From Cloacibacterium caeni (GTDB lineage: Bacteria > Bacteroidota > Bacteroidia > Flavobacteriales > Weeksellaceae), in contig NZ_OU015319.1 of assembly GCF_907163125.1 (NCBI RefSeq), positions 62,001 to 126,000 on the forward strand: a stretch of DNA of 64,000 nt. Reading direction: 5' to 3'. This document shows, one piece after another, positions 1 through 8,119 of the stretch; position 1 is the first letter of the stretch; each line of letters starts with the position of its first letter. The notes beneath the pieces are model-generated. The model saw only the letters and a list, made by a program, of their open reading frames with translations. It ran no database searches and had not been told where the DNA came from. The position numbers and the translations under genes are program-made.

Positions 1-785
1 TTAGAGGGGTAGATTATGTAATTCATGCTGCAGCAATGAAACATGTTCATTTGGCTGAGTATAACCCAGATGAATGCATTAAAACAAATATAGGTGGTGC
101 TCAAAATGTTATTCATGCTGCTTTAGAAACAGGTGTACAAAACGTAGTAGCACTATCAACAGATAAAGCTTGCGCACCAATAAATTTATATGGAGCAACA
201 AAATTGACATCGGATAAATTATTTGTAGCAGCAAATAATATTAAAGGTTGGAATCCTATACGGTTTAGTGTTGTAAGATATGGAAACGTTATGGGATCTA
301 ATGGTTCTGTAATTCCTTTTTTTATTAAAAAAAGAAAAGAGGGAAAATTGCCAATAACTGATCCAACAATGACACGTTTTAATATTTCATTACAAGGAGG
401 AGTAGATATGGTGATGCATGCCATGGAACATGCTTGGGGAGGTGAAATCTTTATTCCTAAAATACCTTCTTACAAAATTACAGATGTTGCGACTGCAATA
501 GCTCCAGAATGTGAATTAGAAATTATAGGGATTCGTCCTGGTGAAAAAATTCATGAGGAAATGATTACATCTTCAGACTCTTTTTACACCTATGATCTAG
601 GTAAATATTACACGATACTGCCTTCAGTACCAAATTTTAATGTTCAAGAATTTATAAAACATTTTAATGCAAAATTAGTACCAGCAGGATTTAACTATAA
701 TTCAGGAGATAATACAGAGTGGGAAACCGTAACAACTTTGCGACAATTAATAAAAGAACACGTAGACTCTAATTTTAAAGCATGA
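1..785 (+). CDS. pseB: UDP-GlcNAc 4,6-dehydratase (inverting), PseB, 5'-truncated by window edge
   Basis: First step of CMP-pseudaminate synthesis: C6-dehydration and C5 inversion of UDP-GlcNAc by a cytosolic SDR enzyme. The reading frame is open from base 3, so the N-terminal Rossmann GxxGxxG part lies outside the window and the ATG at 36 is internal. Visible family marks are HAAAMKHV near the start, STDKA, then LYGATK with the catalytic Tyr and Lys of the YxxxK motif, GNVMGSNGSVIPFF, and RPGEKIHEEM near the C-terminus. Keeping Tyr separates it from the two Met-type dehydratases at 9357 and 42080. Its TGA overlaps the next ATG (ATGA), which indicates translational coupling to pseC. Confidence 0.93.
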   Translation, partial: RGVDYVIHAAAMKHVHLAEYNPDECIKTNIGGAQNVIHAALETGVQNVVALSTDKACAPINLYGATKLTSDKLFVAANNIKGWNPIRFSVVRYGNVMGSNGSVIPFFIKKRKEGKLPITDPTMTRFNISLQGGVDMVMHAMEHAWGGEIFIPKIPSYKITDVATAIAPECELEIIGIRPGEKIHEEMITSSDSFYTYDLGKYYTILPSVPNFNVQEFIKHFNAKLVPAGFNYNSGDNTEWETVTTLRQLIKEHVDSNFKA

Positions 786-1969
786 TGGAAAATAAAGTAA
801 TTCCTTACGGTCGTCAAAATATCACACAAGAGGATATTGATATAGTAGTAGAAGCATTAAAATCTGATTATTTAACTCAAGGTCCAAAAATTCTGGAATT
901 TGAAAATGCTTTTGCAAAATATGTAGGAAGTAAATATGCAGTTGCTGTAGCTAATGGTACAGCTGCATTGCATTTATGTACATTAGCTTTAGATGTTAAA
1001 AAAGGACAAAAAGTAATAACAACCCCAATCACTTTTGCAGCTTCTGCAAATTGTGTACGTTATTGTGATGGGGAGGTAATTTTTGCTGATATAGATCCAG
1101 AAACATATTTGCTTGATTTTGATTCGGTTAAAAGTATATTAGAAGCTTCTCCAATGGGGACTTATCAAGGGATAATACCTGTTGATTTTGCAGGGAGGGC
1201 TGTTGATTTAGAAAAGTTTAGAAAGTTAGCAGATGAATATAACCTTTGGATTATTGAAGATTCATGCCATGCTCCAGGTGGTTGTTTTATTGATGAAAAA
1301 GGTAATGAACAAAATTGTGGGAATGGTAATTTTGCAGATTTAGCCATTTTTTCATTTCATCCTGTAAAGCACATCGCATCAGGAGAAGGGGGGATGATTA
1401 CTACCAATAATGAGGTCTTATATCAGAAGTTATTGATGTTAAGAACTCATGGCATTGTTAAATCGAATGAGTTATATACAAATAGTATTGAGTTTGCAGG
1501 GGGAAAAGACACTTATCCCTTATGGTATATGGAAATGCAAGAATTGGGTTTCAATTATAGATTAACTGATTTTCAAGCTGCTTTAGGTTTAAGTCAGTTA
1601 AAAAGAGCTGATGAAGGTCTTCAAAGAAGACGGGAAATTGCTAAAACCTATTATGAAGCTTTTAAAAATAAATCATTTATAAAAGGACAATCAGGTGTAG
1701 TTGAAGGACATGCTTATCACTTGTATATAATAGAAGTAGAAAATAGATTAGAGTTGTATAATTATTTAAGAACAAAAAATATTTTTGCTCAAATACATTA
1801 TATTCCATGTCATTTGATGCCTTATTATAGAGAATTTGGATGGAAAGAAGGGGATATGCCTAAAGCTGAAAAATATTATAAGCATTGCATTAGTTTGCCT
1901 ATGTACCCAAACTTAACTAAACAAGAACAAGAGTTCGTAATTGAAAATATAATTAAATTTTACTCATAA
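782..1969 (+). CDS. pseC: UDP-4-amino-4,6-dideoxy-N-acetyl-beta-L-altrosamine transaminase, PseC
   Basis: PLP-dependent DegT/DnrJ/EryC1 aminotransferase that puts the 4-amino group on the PseB product. At 395 residues it has normal length. Marks in order: GTAALHL (about 59-65, phosphate cup), IEDSCHAPGG (about 158-167, PLP-binding Asp), and SFHPVKHIASGEGG with Lys196 as the likely Schiff-base lysine. HPVKHI with a following GEGG is typical of PseC rather than of PglE or LegC. Two ATGs are adjacent (782 and 785); the first overlaps the pseB stop. The next gene follows after one base. PseC assignment is secure from motif and position. Confidence 0.93.
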   Translation: MMENKVIPYGRQNITQEDIDIVVEALKSDYLTQGPKILEFENAFAKYVGSKYAVAVANGTAALHLCTLALDVKKGQKVITTPITFAASANCVRYCDGEVIFADIDPETYLLDFDSVKSILEASPMGTYQGIIPVDFAGRAVDLEKFRKLADEYNLWIIEDSCHAPGGCFIDEKGNEQNCGNGNFADLAIFSFHPVKHIASGEGGMITTNNEVLYQKLLMLRTHGIVKSNELYTNSIEFAGGKDTYPLWYMEMQELGFNYRLTDFQAALGLSQLKRADEGLQRRREIAKTYYEAFKNKSFIKGQSGVVEGHAYHLYIIEVENRLELYNYLRTKNIFAQIHYIPCHLMPYYREFGWKEGDMPKAEKYYKHCISLPMYPNLTKQEQEFVIENIIKFYS

Positions 1970-1970
1970 A

Positions 1971-3743
1971 ATGAATTACATAATAGAAGTAGCTAATACT
2001 CATGGAGGAAATAAAGACTATGTAATGAGTCTTATTGATGAATTTAGTCTTTTTGAGGGGCACGGGATGAAATTTCAACCATTACATCCAGATAAAATTG
2101 CTACATCTGATTTTACATGGTATCCAGTTTATCAGGAACTTATGTTTTCTCCTAAAGAATGGAATGAGATTATTAAAAAAGCTGCAATAACTAAAAAAGT
2201 TTGGTTAGATTTGTTTGATACTTATGGAACACAAATTTTAGAAGAAAACTTACAACTGATTTTTGGAATTAAACTTCAAGCTTCTGTACTTTACAATGAA
2301 CACGTTATTCAAGAATTAACCAAAATTGATTGCTCAGATAAAAAGTTAATTGTAAATATTAGTGCAATAGAAAAAGATGAAATCCAAGAACGATTAGATT
2401 ATCTTCAGAATAATATTAATCCTGAAGAAATTTTGATAGAGGTAGGTTTTCAGTCTTATCCTACTGAGTTGGTAGATAGTGGATTGGTTAAATTGGGTTA
2501 TCTAAAAGAACATTTTTCTAATCCTATTGTTTTTGCAGACCATATTGATGGTAAACTTGATGATGCAATTATTTTGCCATTAATAGCTAGTCTTAATGGA
2601 GCTAGTTATATAGAAAAACATGTTATGCATAGTTCACTTGAGACTAAATATGATTATTTTTCTTCTATAACCATTGACATATATACTAAACTCGTTGAAA
2701 AAATTAAAAATTATAAAGAGTTAGAAGGAAAATCATTTATTAATAAAAAGGAACAAACATATCTTATAAATAGTATTCAGAAGCCTATTGCTGCTCGAAA
2801 TATTTCGAAAGGGAAAGGGATTTGTATGATTTCTGATTTAGAATATAGAAGGAGTAATCAAACAGGACTGTCAGCTCTTGAAATTAAAAATTTAATTTCA
2901 AATGGATATATTTTAGCTAGAAATGTTAAAAAAGGCGAAACATTTAAGAGAGAAGACTTTAAAAAGGCTGTTATTGCTGTTGTTATAGCAGGACGATTAA
3001 AATCTTCTCGTTTAAAAAGAAAAGCATTACTACCCATAGGGGAAATCACCTCGGTTGAAAAGTGTATTCAAAGTTGTCTAAAATTACCTGACACATCTTA
3101 TACCATACTAGCAACTAGTATAGATGAAGAGGATTCCGAATTAGAACATTTTACATATTCGCCACAAGTGATATTTCACACTGGACATCCAGATGATGTT
3201 ATCCAAAGATACTTAGATATTGTAAATAAATTAAATATTGATATTATTTATAGAGTAACCGCTGATATGCCATATGTTTCTGAAAAAGTCGCTGAAATTT
3301 TATTAAGAAAACACTTCTTGCAAGGTGCTGATTATACATCTGCAGTAGAAGCAGCGGTTGGTACGGCGCCCGAAGTAATAAATGTACAAGCACTACGTGA
3401 AGTCAAGCAACATTTTCCAAATGCAGATTATTCAGAATATATGACGTGGTATTTTCAAAATAACAAAGAGCATTTTAGAGTTAAATTGGTCGATTTGCCT
3501 AAAGATTTAATTCGAAATTATAGACTCACTCTAGATTATCAAGAAGATTTAGATCTTTTTAATAAGATACAATGTTATCTAGATGAAAAAAAACTTCCAG
3601 AAACTATTGAAAATATATTTGCCTATTTAGACGCAAATCCAGATATTGCTTCATTAAACAGTCATATTACTCTAAAATATAAAACAGATGCGGAGTTGAT
3701 TGCTACATTAAATAGGGTTACAAAAATTACAAAAAATAGCTAG
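1971..3743 (+). CDS. Fusion protein: NeuB-like synthase domain, SAF domain, SpsF-like cytidylyltransferase domain
   Basis: 590 residues in three parts. Residues about 1-255 resemble a NeuB/SpsE nonulosonate synthase (EVANTHGG at 6-13, MKFQP at 33-37, YIEKHVMH at 213-220). Residues about 268-330 resemble a SAF antifreeze-like domain, as usually follows NeuB. Residues about 334-590 resemble a CTP-type nucleotidyltransferase of the SpsF/PseF group (VIAGRLKSSRLKRKALLPIG, with the basic SRLxxKxL motif). Inference: it supplies the CMP-activating step, since no separate pseF is present here, and possibly a synthase step. A complete PseI follows at 5198, so the NeuB part is either redundant, acts on another substrate, or is structural. 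The NeuB N-terminus is diverged (THGG in place of the usual NHNG). Confidence 0.8.
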   Translation: MNYIIEVANTHGGNKDYVMSLIDEFSLFEGHGMKFQPLHPDKIATSDFTWYPVYQELMFSPKEWNEIIKKAAITKKVWLDLFDTYGTQILEENLQLIFGIKLQASVLYNEHVIQELTKIDCSDKKLIVNISAIEKDEIQERLDYLQNNINPEEILIEVGFQSYPTELVDSGLVKLGYLKEHFSNPIVFADHIDGKLDDAIILPLIASLNGASYIEKHVMHSSLETKYDYFSSITIDIYTKLVEKIKNYKELEGKSFINKKEQTYLINSIQKPIAARNISKGKGICMISDLEYRRSNQTGLSALEIKNLISNGYILARNVKKGETFKREDFKKAVIAVVIAGRLKSSRLKRKALLPIGEITSVEKCIQSCLKLPDTSYTILATSIDEEDSELEHFTYSPQVIFHTGHPDDVIQRYLDIVNKLNIDIIYRVTADMPYVSEKVAEILLRKHFLQGADYTSAVEAAVGTAPEVINVQALREVKQHFPNADYSEYMTWYFQNNKEHFRVKLVDLPKDLIRNYRLTLDYQEDLDLFNKIQCYLDEKKLPETIENIFAYLDANPDIASLNSHITLKYKTDAELIATLNRVTKITKNS

Positions 3744-3746
3744 GCA

Positions 3747-4193
3747 ATGATTTTTGATAAACTATATAATTTGTCACTTTATGGAGTTCAATTTTCTTCT
3801 ATAAAGAATCTAATCGACTTATGCGGTGTAGACGATATAGTTAAGATTGATAAAAATACTGAATTGCATGATTTCAAAATAATACCTATTCAGGGAGAAC
3901 CTAATTTAGACTTTGAGAGAAACATTTTAGAGGCTCACATTAAAAATTTTGATATTCATATTACCATCGCTGGTTCTGATATAATTGCTTTTTCAAATAT
4001 TGATGATGAGTGTTATTTGCATAAAGATTATGATGTGGATAACGATTATGCCTTATATAAGTCAAACCAAATTAAAACTATAATTATTCCAGAGGGTTAT
4101 TTTTGCATAATACCTAATCATTTTGCTCATATGGCAATGTATGGTATTTCTAATTCAGTTAAAAAAATAGTAATCAAAATACCTGCCTCGTAA
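3747..4193 (+). CDS. YhcH/YjgK/YiaL (DUF386) family cupin-like protein
   Basis: 148 residues matching the YhcH/YjgK/YiaL family (related to EbgC). Visible family signatures are LEAHIKNFDIHITIAGSDII (about 52-71), YDVDNDYALY, and the C-terminal EGYFCIIPNHFAHM followed by VKKIVIKI. The conserved His and Glu residues that form the metal site in the family are present (EAH, DIH, and H in NHFAHM). Members are thought to act on small sugars or sugar anomers, and several sialic-acid gene clusters carry one. Here it lies 3 bp after the fusion gene and 1 bp before the acetyltransferase gene, so a role in nonulosonate metabolism is inferred; the reaction is not known. Confidence 0.75.
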   Translation: MIFDKLYNLSLYGVQFSSIKNLIDLCGVDDIVKIDKNTELHDFKIIPIQGEPNLDFERNILEAHIKNFDIHITIAGSDIIAFSNIDDECYLHKDYDVDNDYALYKSNQIKTIIIPEGYFCIIPNHFAHMAMYGISNSVKKIVIKIPAS

Positions 4194-4194
4194 A

Positions 4195-5211
4195 ATGAAT
4201 TTTTATAAAGCACTAAACAATCAAATTTTTACATCAGGAAAATATTCTTTAATTCCTATCCGATTTGAAGACAGTTATGCTATAATGCAATGGCGTAATG
4301 AACAAATTTATCACTTGCGTCAAAATAAACCGTTAACCATTGAAGATCAAGACTACTACTTTGAAAATGTAGTTTCTAAATTATTTGAACAAACGCAACC
4401 TAACCAAATATTATTTTCTTTTTTAGAAAATGAAATTTGTATTGGATACGGAGGTTTAGTGCATATTAATTGGATTGACCAAAATGCAGAGATTTCATTT
4501 ATTATGAATACTGTTTTAGAAGAAAATCGATTTAATGAGATATGGACTGCTTATTTGAGTTTGATAGAAAAAGTTGCATTTCATGAATTGAAATTACACA
4601 AAATATTTACATATGCTTTTGATCTTAGACCTCATTTATACGAAGTTTTATTACATTCAAAATTTATTGAGGAAGCTAGGTTAAAAGAACATTGTTTTTT
4701 TAACGGTAAGTTTATAGATGTTTTAATTCATTCAAAGTTTAATAATCATATTGAACTTAGAAGAGCTGTTGATGGAGATGTAAATATTACTTTTGAATGG
4801 GCTTCAAATAAAGTTGTTCGTAAATATGCTATTCAAAAAGGGGAAATTCTGTATGAACCACATAAAAGATGGTTCTTAAATAAAATAAGTGCTAAAGATT
4901 GTATTTATTTTATCGCAGAATTGAATAAAACTCCAATTGGTTCAATTCGATTTGATATAAATAAAAATAACGAAGCATTATTAAGTTTTTTATTAGACCC
5001 AAAGTATCATGGTAAAGGTTTGGGTAAAAAAATATTAGAAAATGGTTGTAATGAACTAATAAAGCACATTGAAGTTTCTAAAATAACAGGTGTTGTACAT
5101 ATTGATAATATTTCCTCATTAAAAACTTTTAAATCATTGGGATTTAATCAAATATCTGAAATTGATTCCTTCATTACATTTGAAAAAAAATATAAATATG
5201 AAAATAGGTAA
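4195..5211 (+). CDS. Double GNAT N-acetyltransferase, PseH-like
   Basis: 338 residues carrying two GNAT-type domains. The first (about 15-175; RFEDSYAIMQWRNE, then CIGYGGLVHI) resembles the family of PseH, which acetylates the 4-amino group of the PseC product. The second (about 180-335; LRRAVDGDVNITFEWASN, then HGKGLGKKIL as the acetyl-CoA loop near 272-281) resembles the GNAT domain often found fused to the C-terminus of the PseG hydrolase. No PseG glycosyl-hydrolase domain is present here or elsewhere in the window. The gene runs 14 bp into pseI. Which half acts on the sugar is unknown. Confidence 0.78.
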   Translation: MNFYKALNNQIFTSGKYSLIPIRFEDSYAIMQWRNEQIYHLRQNKPLTIEDQDYYFENVVSKLFEQTQPNQILFSFLENEICIGYGGLVHINWIDQNAEISFIMNTVLEENRFNEIWTAYLSLIEKVAFHELKLHKIFTYAFDLRPHLYEVLLHSKFIEEARLKEHCFFNGKFIDVLIHSKFNNHIELRRAVDGDVNITFEWASNKVVRKYAIQKGEILYEPHKRWFLNKISAKDCIYFIAELNKTPIGSIRFDINKNNEALLSFLLDPKYHGKGLGKKILENGCNELIKHIEVSKITGVVHIDNISSLKTFKSLGFNQISEIDSFITFEKKYKYENR

Positions 5212-6238
5212 TCTTGAAATAAATAGTGACTCAAAGATTTTTATTATTGCCGAACTTTCGGCGAATCACAATGGTAGTTTAGACACAGCTTTAGAAACTA
5301 TTAGAGCTGCCAAACGTGCTGGTGCCGATTGTATAAAATTACAAACCTACACTGCAGAAACTATTACAATTGATTCAAGAAAAGATGATTTTTTAATTAA
5401 AGGGACCATTTGGGAAGGTCGTAATTTGCACGAATTATACCAAGAGGCATATACGCCTTGGGAGTGGCACCAAGCTTTGTTTGAAGAAGCGAAAAATCAA
5501 GGGTTGATTTGTTTTTCATCACCCTTTGACACTACAGCAGTAGACTTTCTTGAAAGTTTAAATGTTCCTGCTTACAAAATTGCATCCTTTGAGATCACAG
5601 ATATTCCTTTGATTGAATATGTAGCCTCTAAAGGAAAACCTATAATATTATCTACTGGGATAGCGGAAATTGAAGATATTGAATTAGCTATAGATGCTTG
5701 TAAAAGAATGGGAAATCTTGATATTGCTTTGTTAAAATGTACCTCTAGCTATCCAGCCCCTATTGAAGAAGCTAATATGATTATGGTACAAGATTTAGCA
5801 ACTCGTTTTGGAGTAATTTCAGGTTTGTCTGACCATACTATGGGAGCAACAGTTCCAGTAGTGGCTACTTGTTTTGGAGCCAAAATTATTGAAAAACATT
5901 TTATTTTAGATCGTGAAATAGGAGGACCAGATGCTTCCTTTTCTATGAATGAAGAAGAATTTACTGCTATGGTTAAGGCTATTCGTGAGGCAGAAAAAGC
6001 AATAGGAGTGGTAGATTATACCTTAACAGAAAAACAAGCTAAAGGTAAAGATTTTTCAAGATCACTTTATGTAGTACAAGATATTAAAGCTGGTGAAATT
6101 ATTACAAAAGAGAATGTGCGTTCCATTAGACCTGGTTTTGGTCTTCATCCGAAATATTATAATGAGATTTTAGGAAAAAAAGCAATTGTTGACATTGAAA
6201 AAGGAAGTCGATTTGTTTTTCAATTGATTGAATCTTAA
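5198..6238 (+). CDS. pseI: Pseudaminic acid synthase, PseI
   Basis: NeuB-family enzyme condensing PEP with a 2,4-diacetamido-trideoxyhexose to give the nine-carbon acid. 346 residues from the chosen ATG at 5198 (MKIGNLEI). An in-frame ATG at 5162 would add 12 residues with no family match and deeper overlap, so it was not used. Marks: IIAELSANHNG, IKLQTY, FSSPFDTTAVDFL, YKIASFEI, STGIAEI, LLKCTSSYPAP, GLSDHTMG, IIEKHFILDR, and a C-terminal SAF domain (about 285-346). CTSSYPAP and SDHTMG fit PseI better than NeuB or LegI. It overlaps the GNAT gene by 14 bp and ends 29 bp before the ABC exporter. Confidence 0.92.
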   Translation: MKIGNLEINSDSKIFIIAELSANHNGSLDTALETIRAAKRAGADCIKLQTYTAETITIDSRKDDFLIKGTIWEGRNLHELYQEAYTPWEWHQALFEEAKNQGLICFSSPFDTTAVDFLESLNVPAYKIASFEITDIPLIEYVASKGKPIILSTGIAEIEDIELAIDACKRMGNLDIALLKCTSSYPAPIEEANMIMVQDLATRFGVISGLSDHTMGATVPVVATCFGAKIIEKHFILDREIGGPDASFSMNEEEFTAMVKAIREAEKAIGVVDYTLTEKQAKGKDFSRSLYVVQDIKAGEIITKENVRSIRPGFGLHPKYYNEILGKKAIVDIEKGSRFVFQLIES

Positions 6239-6267
6239 AATTTTAATACAACTCTAAAAACAATTAA

Positions 6268-8064
6268 ATGAAATTAGTCAAGAAACTTTTATTAAAATAT
6301 TTTGAAAATCTAGTTTATTTTTATAAACACTTACATTATCGATTATTTATAATGATATTTTTAGGTGTTATTGTAGGGGTTTTGGACGGTCTTGGTTTAG
6401 CTATGTTTATGCCTTTGTTAGAAATGGTAAATAATGTAAATAAGGCTACAGGATCGTCACTAGGAAAGCTTAGATTTTTAGTTCTTGGCATGGAAAGTGT
6501 TGGTTTATCTTTAAATCTTGTTTCAGTATTATTAGTAATGATATTCTTTTTTATATTTAAAGGATTAATAAAATTTTTTGCAAGTATTTATAATGCTACT
6601 CTTCGTAAATTTTTTATAAGTAAATTACGTAATCATTTACTTTATGCTTTTAACAAAATTTCATTCAAATATTTTGTTACTTCTGATATTGGTCGAATTC
6701 AAAATACAATGTCTGTTGAAATAGAAAGAGCTGCAGCAGCATTTTATAATTATGCAAACACCTTGCAAAATGCTGTAATGGTTGTTGTATATGTAGGTTT
6801 TGCTTTTTTTGTTGATATTAAATTTGCAATGTTAGTAACAATTGGAGGATTTTTATCCAATTTTTTGTATAAGACCATTTATAAAAGAACAAAAGGAACC
6901 TCTAGAAAGTTTACTAAAGATTCTCATTCTTATCAGGGGCAAATAATTCAATATGTTAGTAACTTTAAATATTTGAAAGCTACAGCATTATTAGATTTAT
7001 ATGGGAGTCGTCTACAAAAAAATATTATATCGATTGAAAAAAGTAGATTTCATATTGGAAAATTAAATGCAATACTTGAATCAGTTCGTGAACCCATTTT
7101 AATTATAGTAGTTGCTACGGTTATTTTAATTCAAACAACCCTTCTGAAATCTTCTCTAGGTCCAATATTAATTAGTTTATTGTTTTTTTATCGAGCATTA
7201 TCATCTTTAATGAATCTGCAAAATTCATATAACAGATTTTTGGAATTGTCTGGCTCTTTAGATAATTTGATGAACTTCCAACAAGAAATTAACTTAGCAA
7301 AGCAACCAAATGGTTCTTTTTTATTAGAAAGTTTAAATGCTGGTTTTGAGCTGAATTCGGTATTTCTAAAATATGATAACTCTATAGTTCTAAAAAATAT
7401 TAATCTTAATATAAATACCAATGAAACAATTGCTTTTGTTGGAGAAAGCGGAAGTGGGAAAACATCCCTGGTAAATATTTTGGCCGGATTAATACCAGTT
7501 GATGAGGGAACTTTTTATATAAATGGAATAGATTCTAAGACTCTTGATATTAAGTCGTATCAGTCTAAAATTGGTTATATTACGCAAGACCCTGTAATTT
7601 TTAATGATACTATTTTTAATAATGTCACTCTTTGGGCGGAACAGAATGAATTTAATTTAAAAAGATTTAATTCTGTTTTAGAAAAAGCGGCTATTGCTAC
7701 TTTTGTAAAAGAGCAACCTTTAGGAGCTCAAACAATTCTCGGTAATGATGGTGTAAATTTGAGTGGAGGTCAAAAACAACGTATTTCAATAGCAAGAGAA
7801 CTCTTTAAAAACATTAATGTATTAATAATGGATGAAGCTACTTCTGCATTAGATAGTGAAACGGAAAGAGCTATTCAGGAGAGTATAGATGCTCTTAAAG
7901 GGAACTATACAATTTTTATGGTGGCACATAGATTATCAACTATCCGAAATGCCGATAGAATAGTGGTGATGAATAAAGGCGAAATCCAGCAAACAGGCTC
8001 TTTTCAAGAACTTATCGAAACATCTCAAATATTCAAGAAAATGATTGAGATGCAAAAATTTTAA
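6268..8064 (+). CDS. ABC exporter, lipid-linked glycan flippase-like (MsbA/PglK type)
   Basis: Half-size ABC exporter of 598 residues: a six-helix transmembrane domain (about 1-330) fused to an ATPase domain (about 355-598). Visible are Walker A GESGSGKTS (about 392-400), Q-loop region YITQDPVIF, signature LSGGQKQR (about 497-504), Walker B VLIMDEATSALD and the switch histidine in AHRLSTI. Known relatives flip lipid A (MsbA) or lipid-linked oligosaccharides (PglK/WlaB). Position between pseI and a sialyltransferase-like gene suggests that it moves a pseudaminate-containing lipid-linked glycan across the inner membrane (inference). Confidence 0.85.
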   Translation: MKLVKKLLLKYFENLVYFYKHLHYRLFIMIFLGVIVGVLDGLGLAMFMPLLEMVNNVNKATGSSLGKLRFLVLGMESVGLSLNLVSVLLVMIFFFIFKGLIKFFASIYNATLRKFFISKLRNHLLYAFNKISFKYFVTSDIGRIQNTMSVEIERAAAAFYNYANTLQNAVMVVVYVGFAFFVDIKFAMLVTIGGFLSNFLYKTIYKRTKGTSRKFTKDSHSYQGQIIQYVSNFKYLKATALLDLYGSRLQKNIISIEKSRFHIGKLNAILESVREPILIIVVATVILIQTTLLKSSLGPILISLLFFYRALSSLMNLQNSYNRFLELSGSLDNLMNFQQEINLAKQPNGSFLLESLNAGFELNSVFLKYDNSIVLKNINLNINTNETIAFVGESGSGKTSLVNILAGLIPVDEGTFYINGIDSKTLDIKSYQSKIGYITQDPVIFNDTIFNNVTLWAEQNEFNLKRFNSVLEKAAIATFVKEQPLGAQTILGNDGVNLSGGQKQRISIARELFKNINVLIMDEATSALDSETERAIQESIDALKGNYTIFMVAHRLSTIRNADRIVVMNKGEIQQTGSFQELIETSQIFKKMIEMQKF

Positions 8065-8119
8065 AACACATATAAAAAAAAATTAACTGGAATAAAGTTA
8101 TAATTTAATTGAGAAAATT

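Noticed and set aside
113-424. Minus-strand open frame of 103 residues inside pseB
   Set aside because: It lies wholly within a strong gene on the other strand and its translation has no recognisable motif; a shadow frame.
5162-5198. Upstream ATG for pseI
   Set aside because: Would add 12 residues without family match and deepen the overlap with the GNAT gene; family start is MKIGNLEI at 5198.
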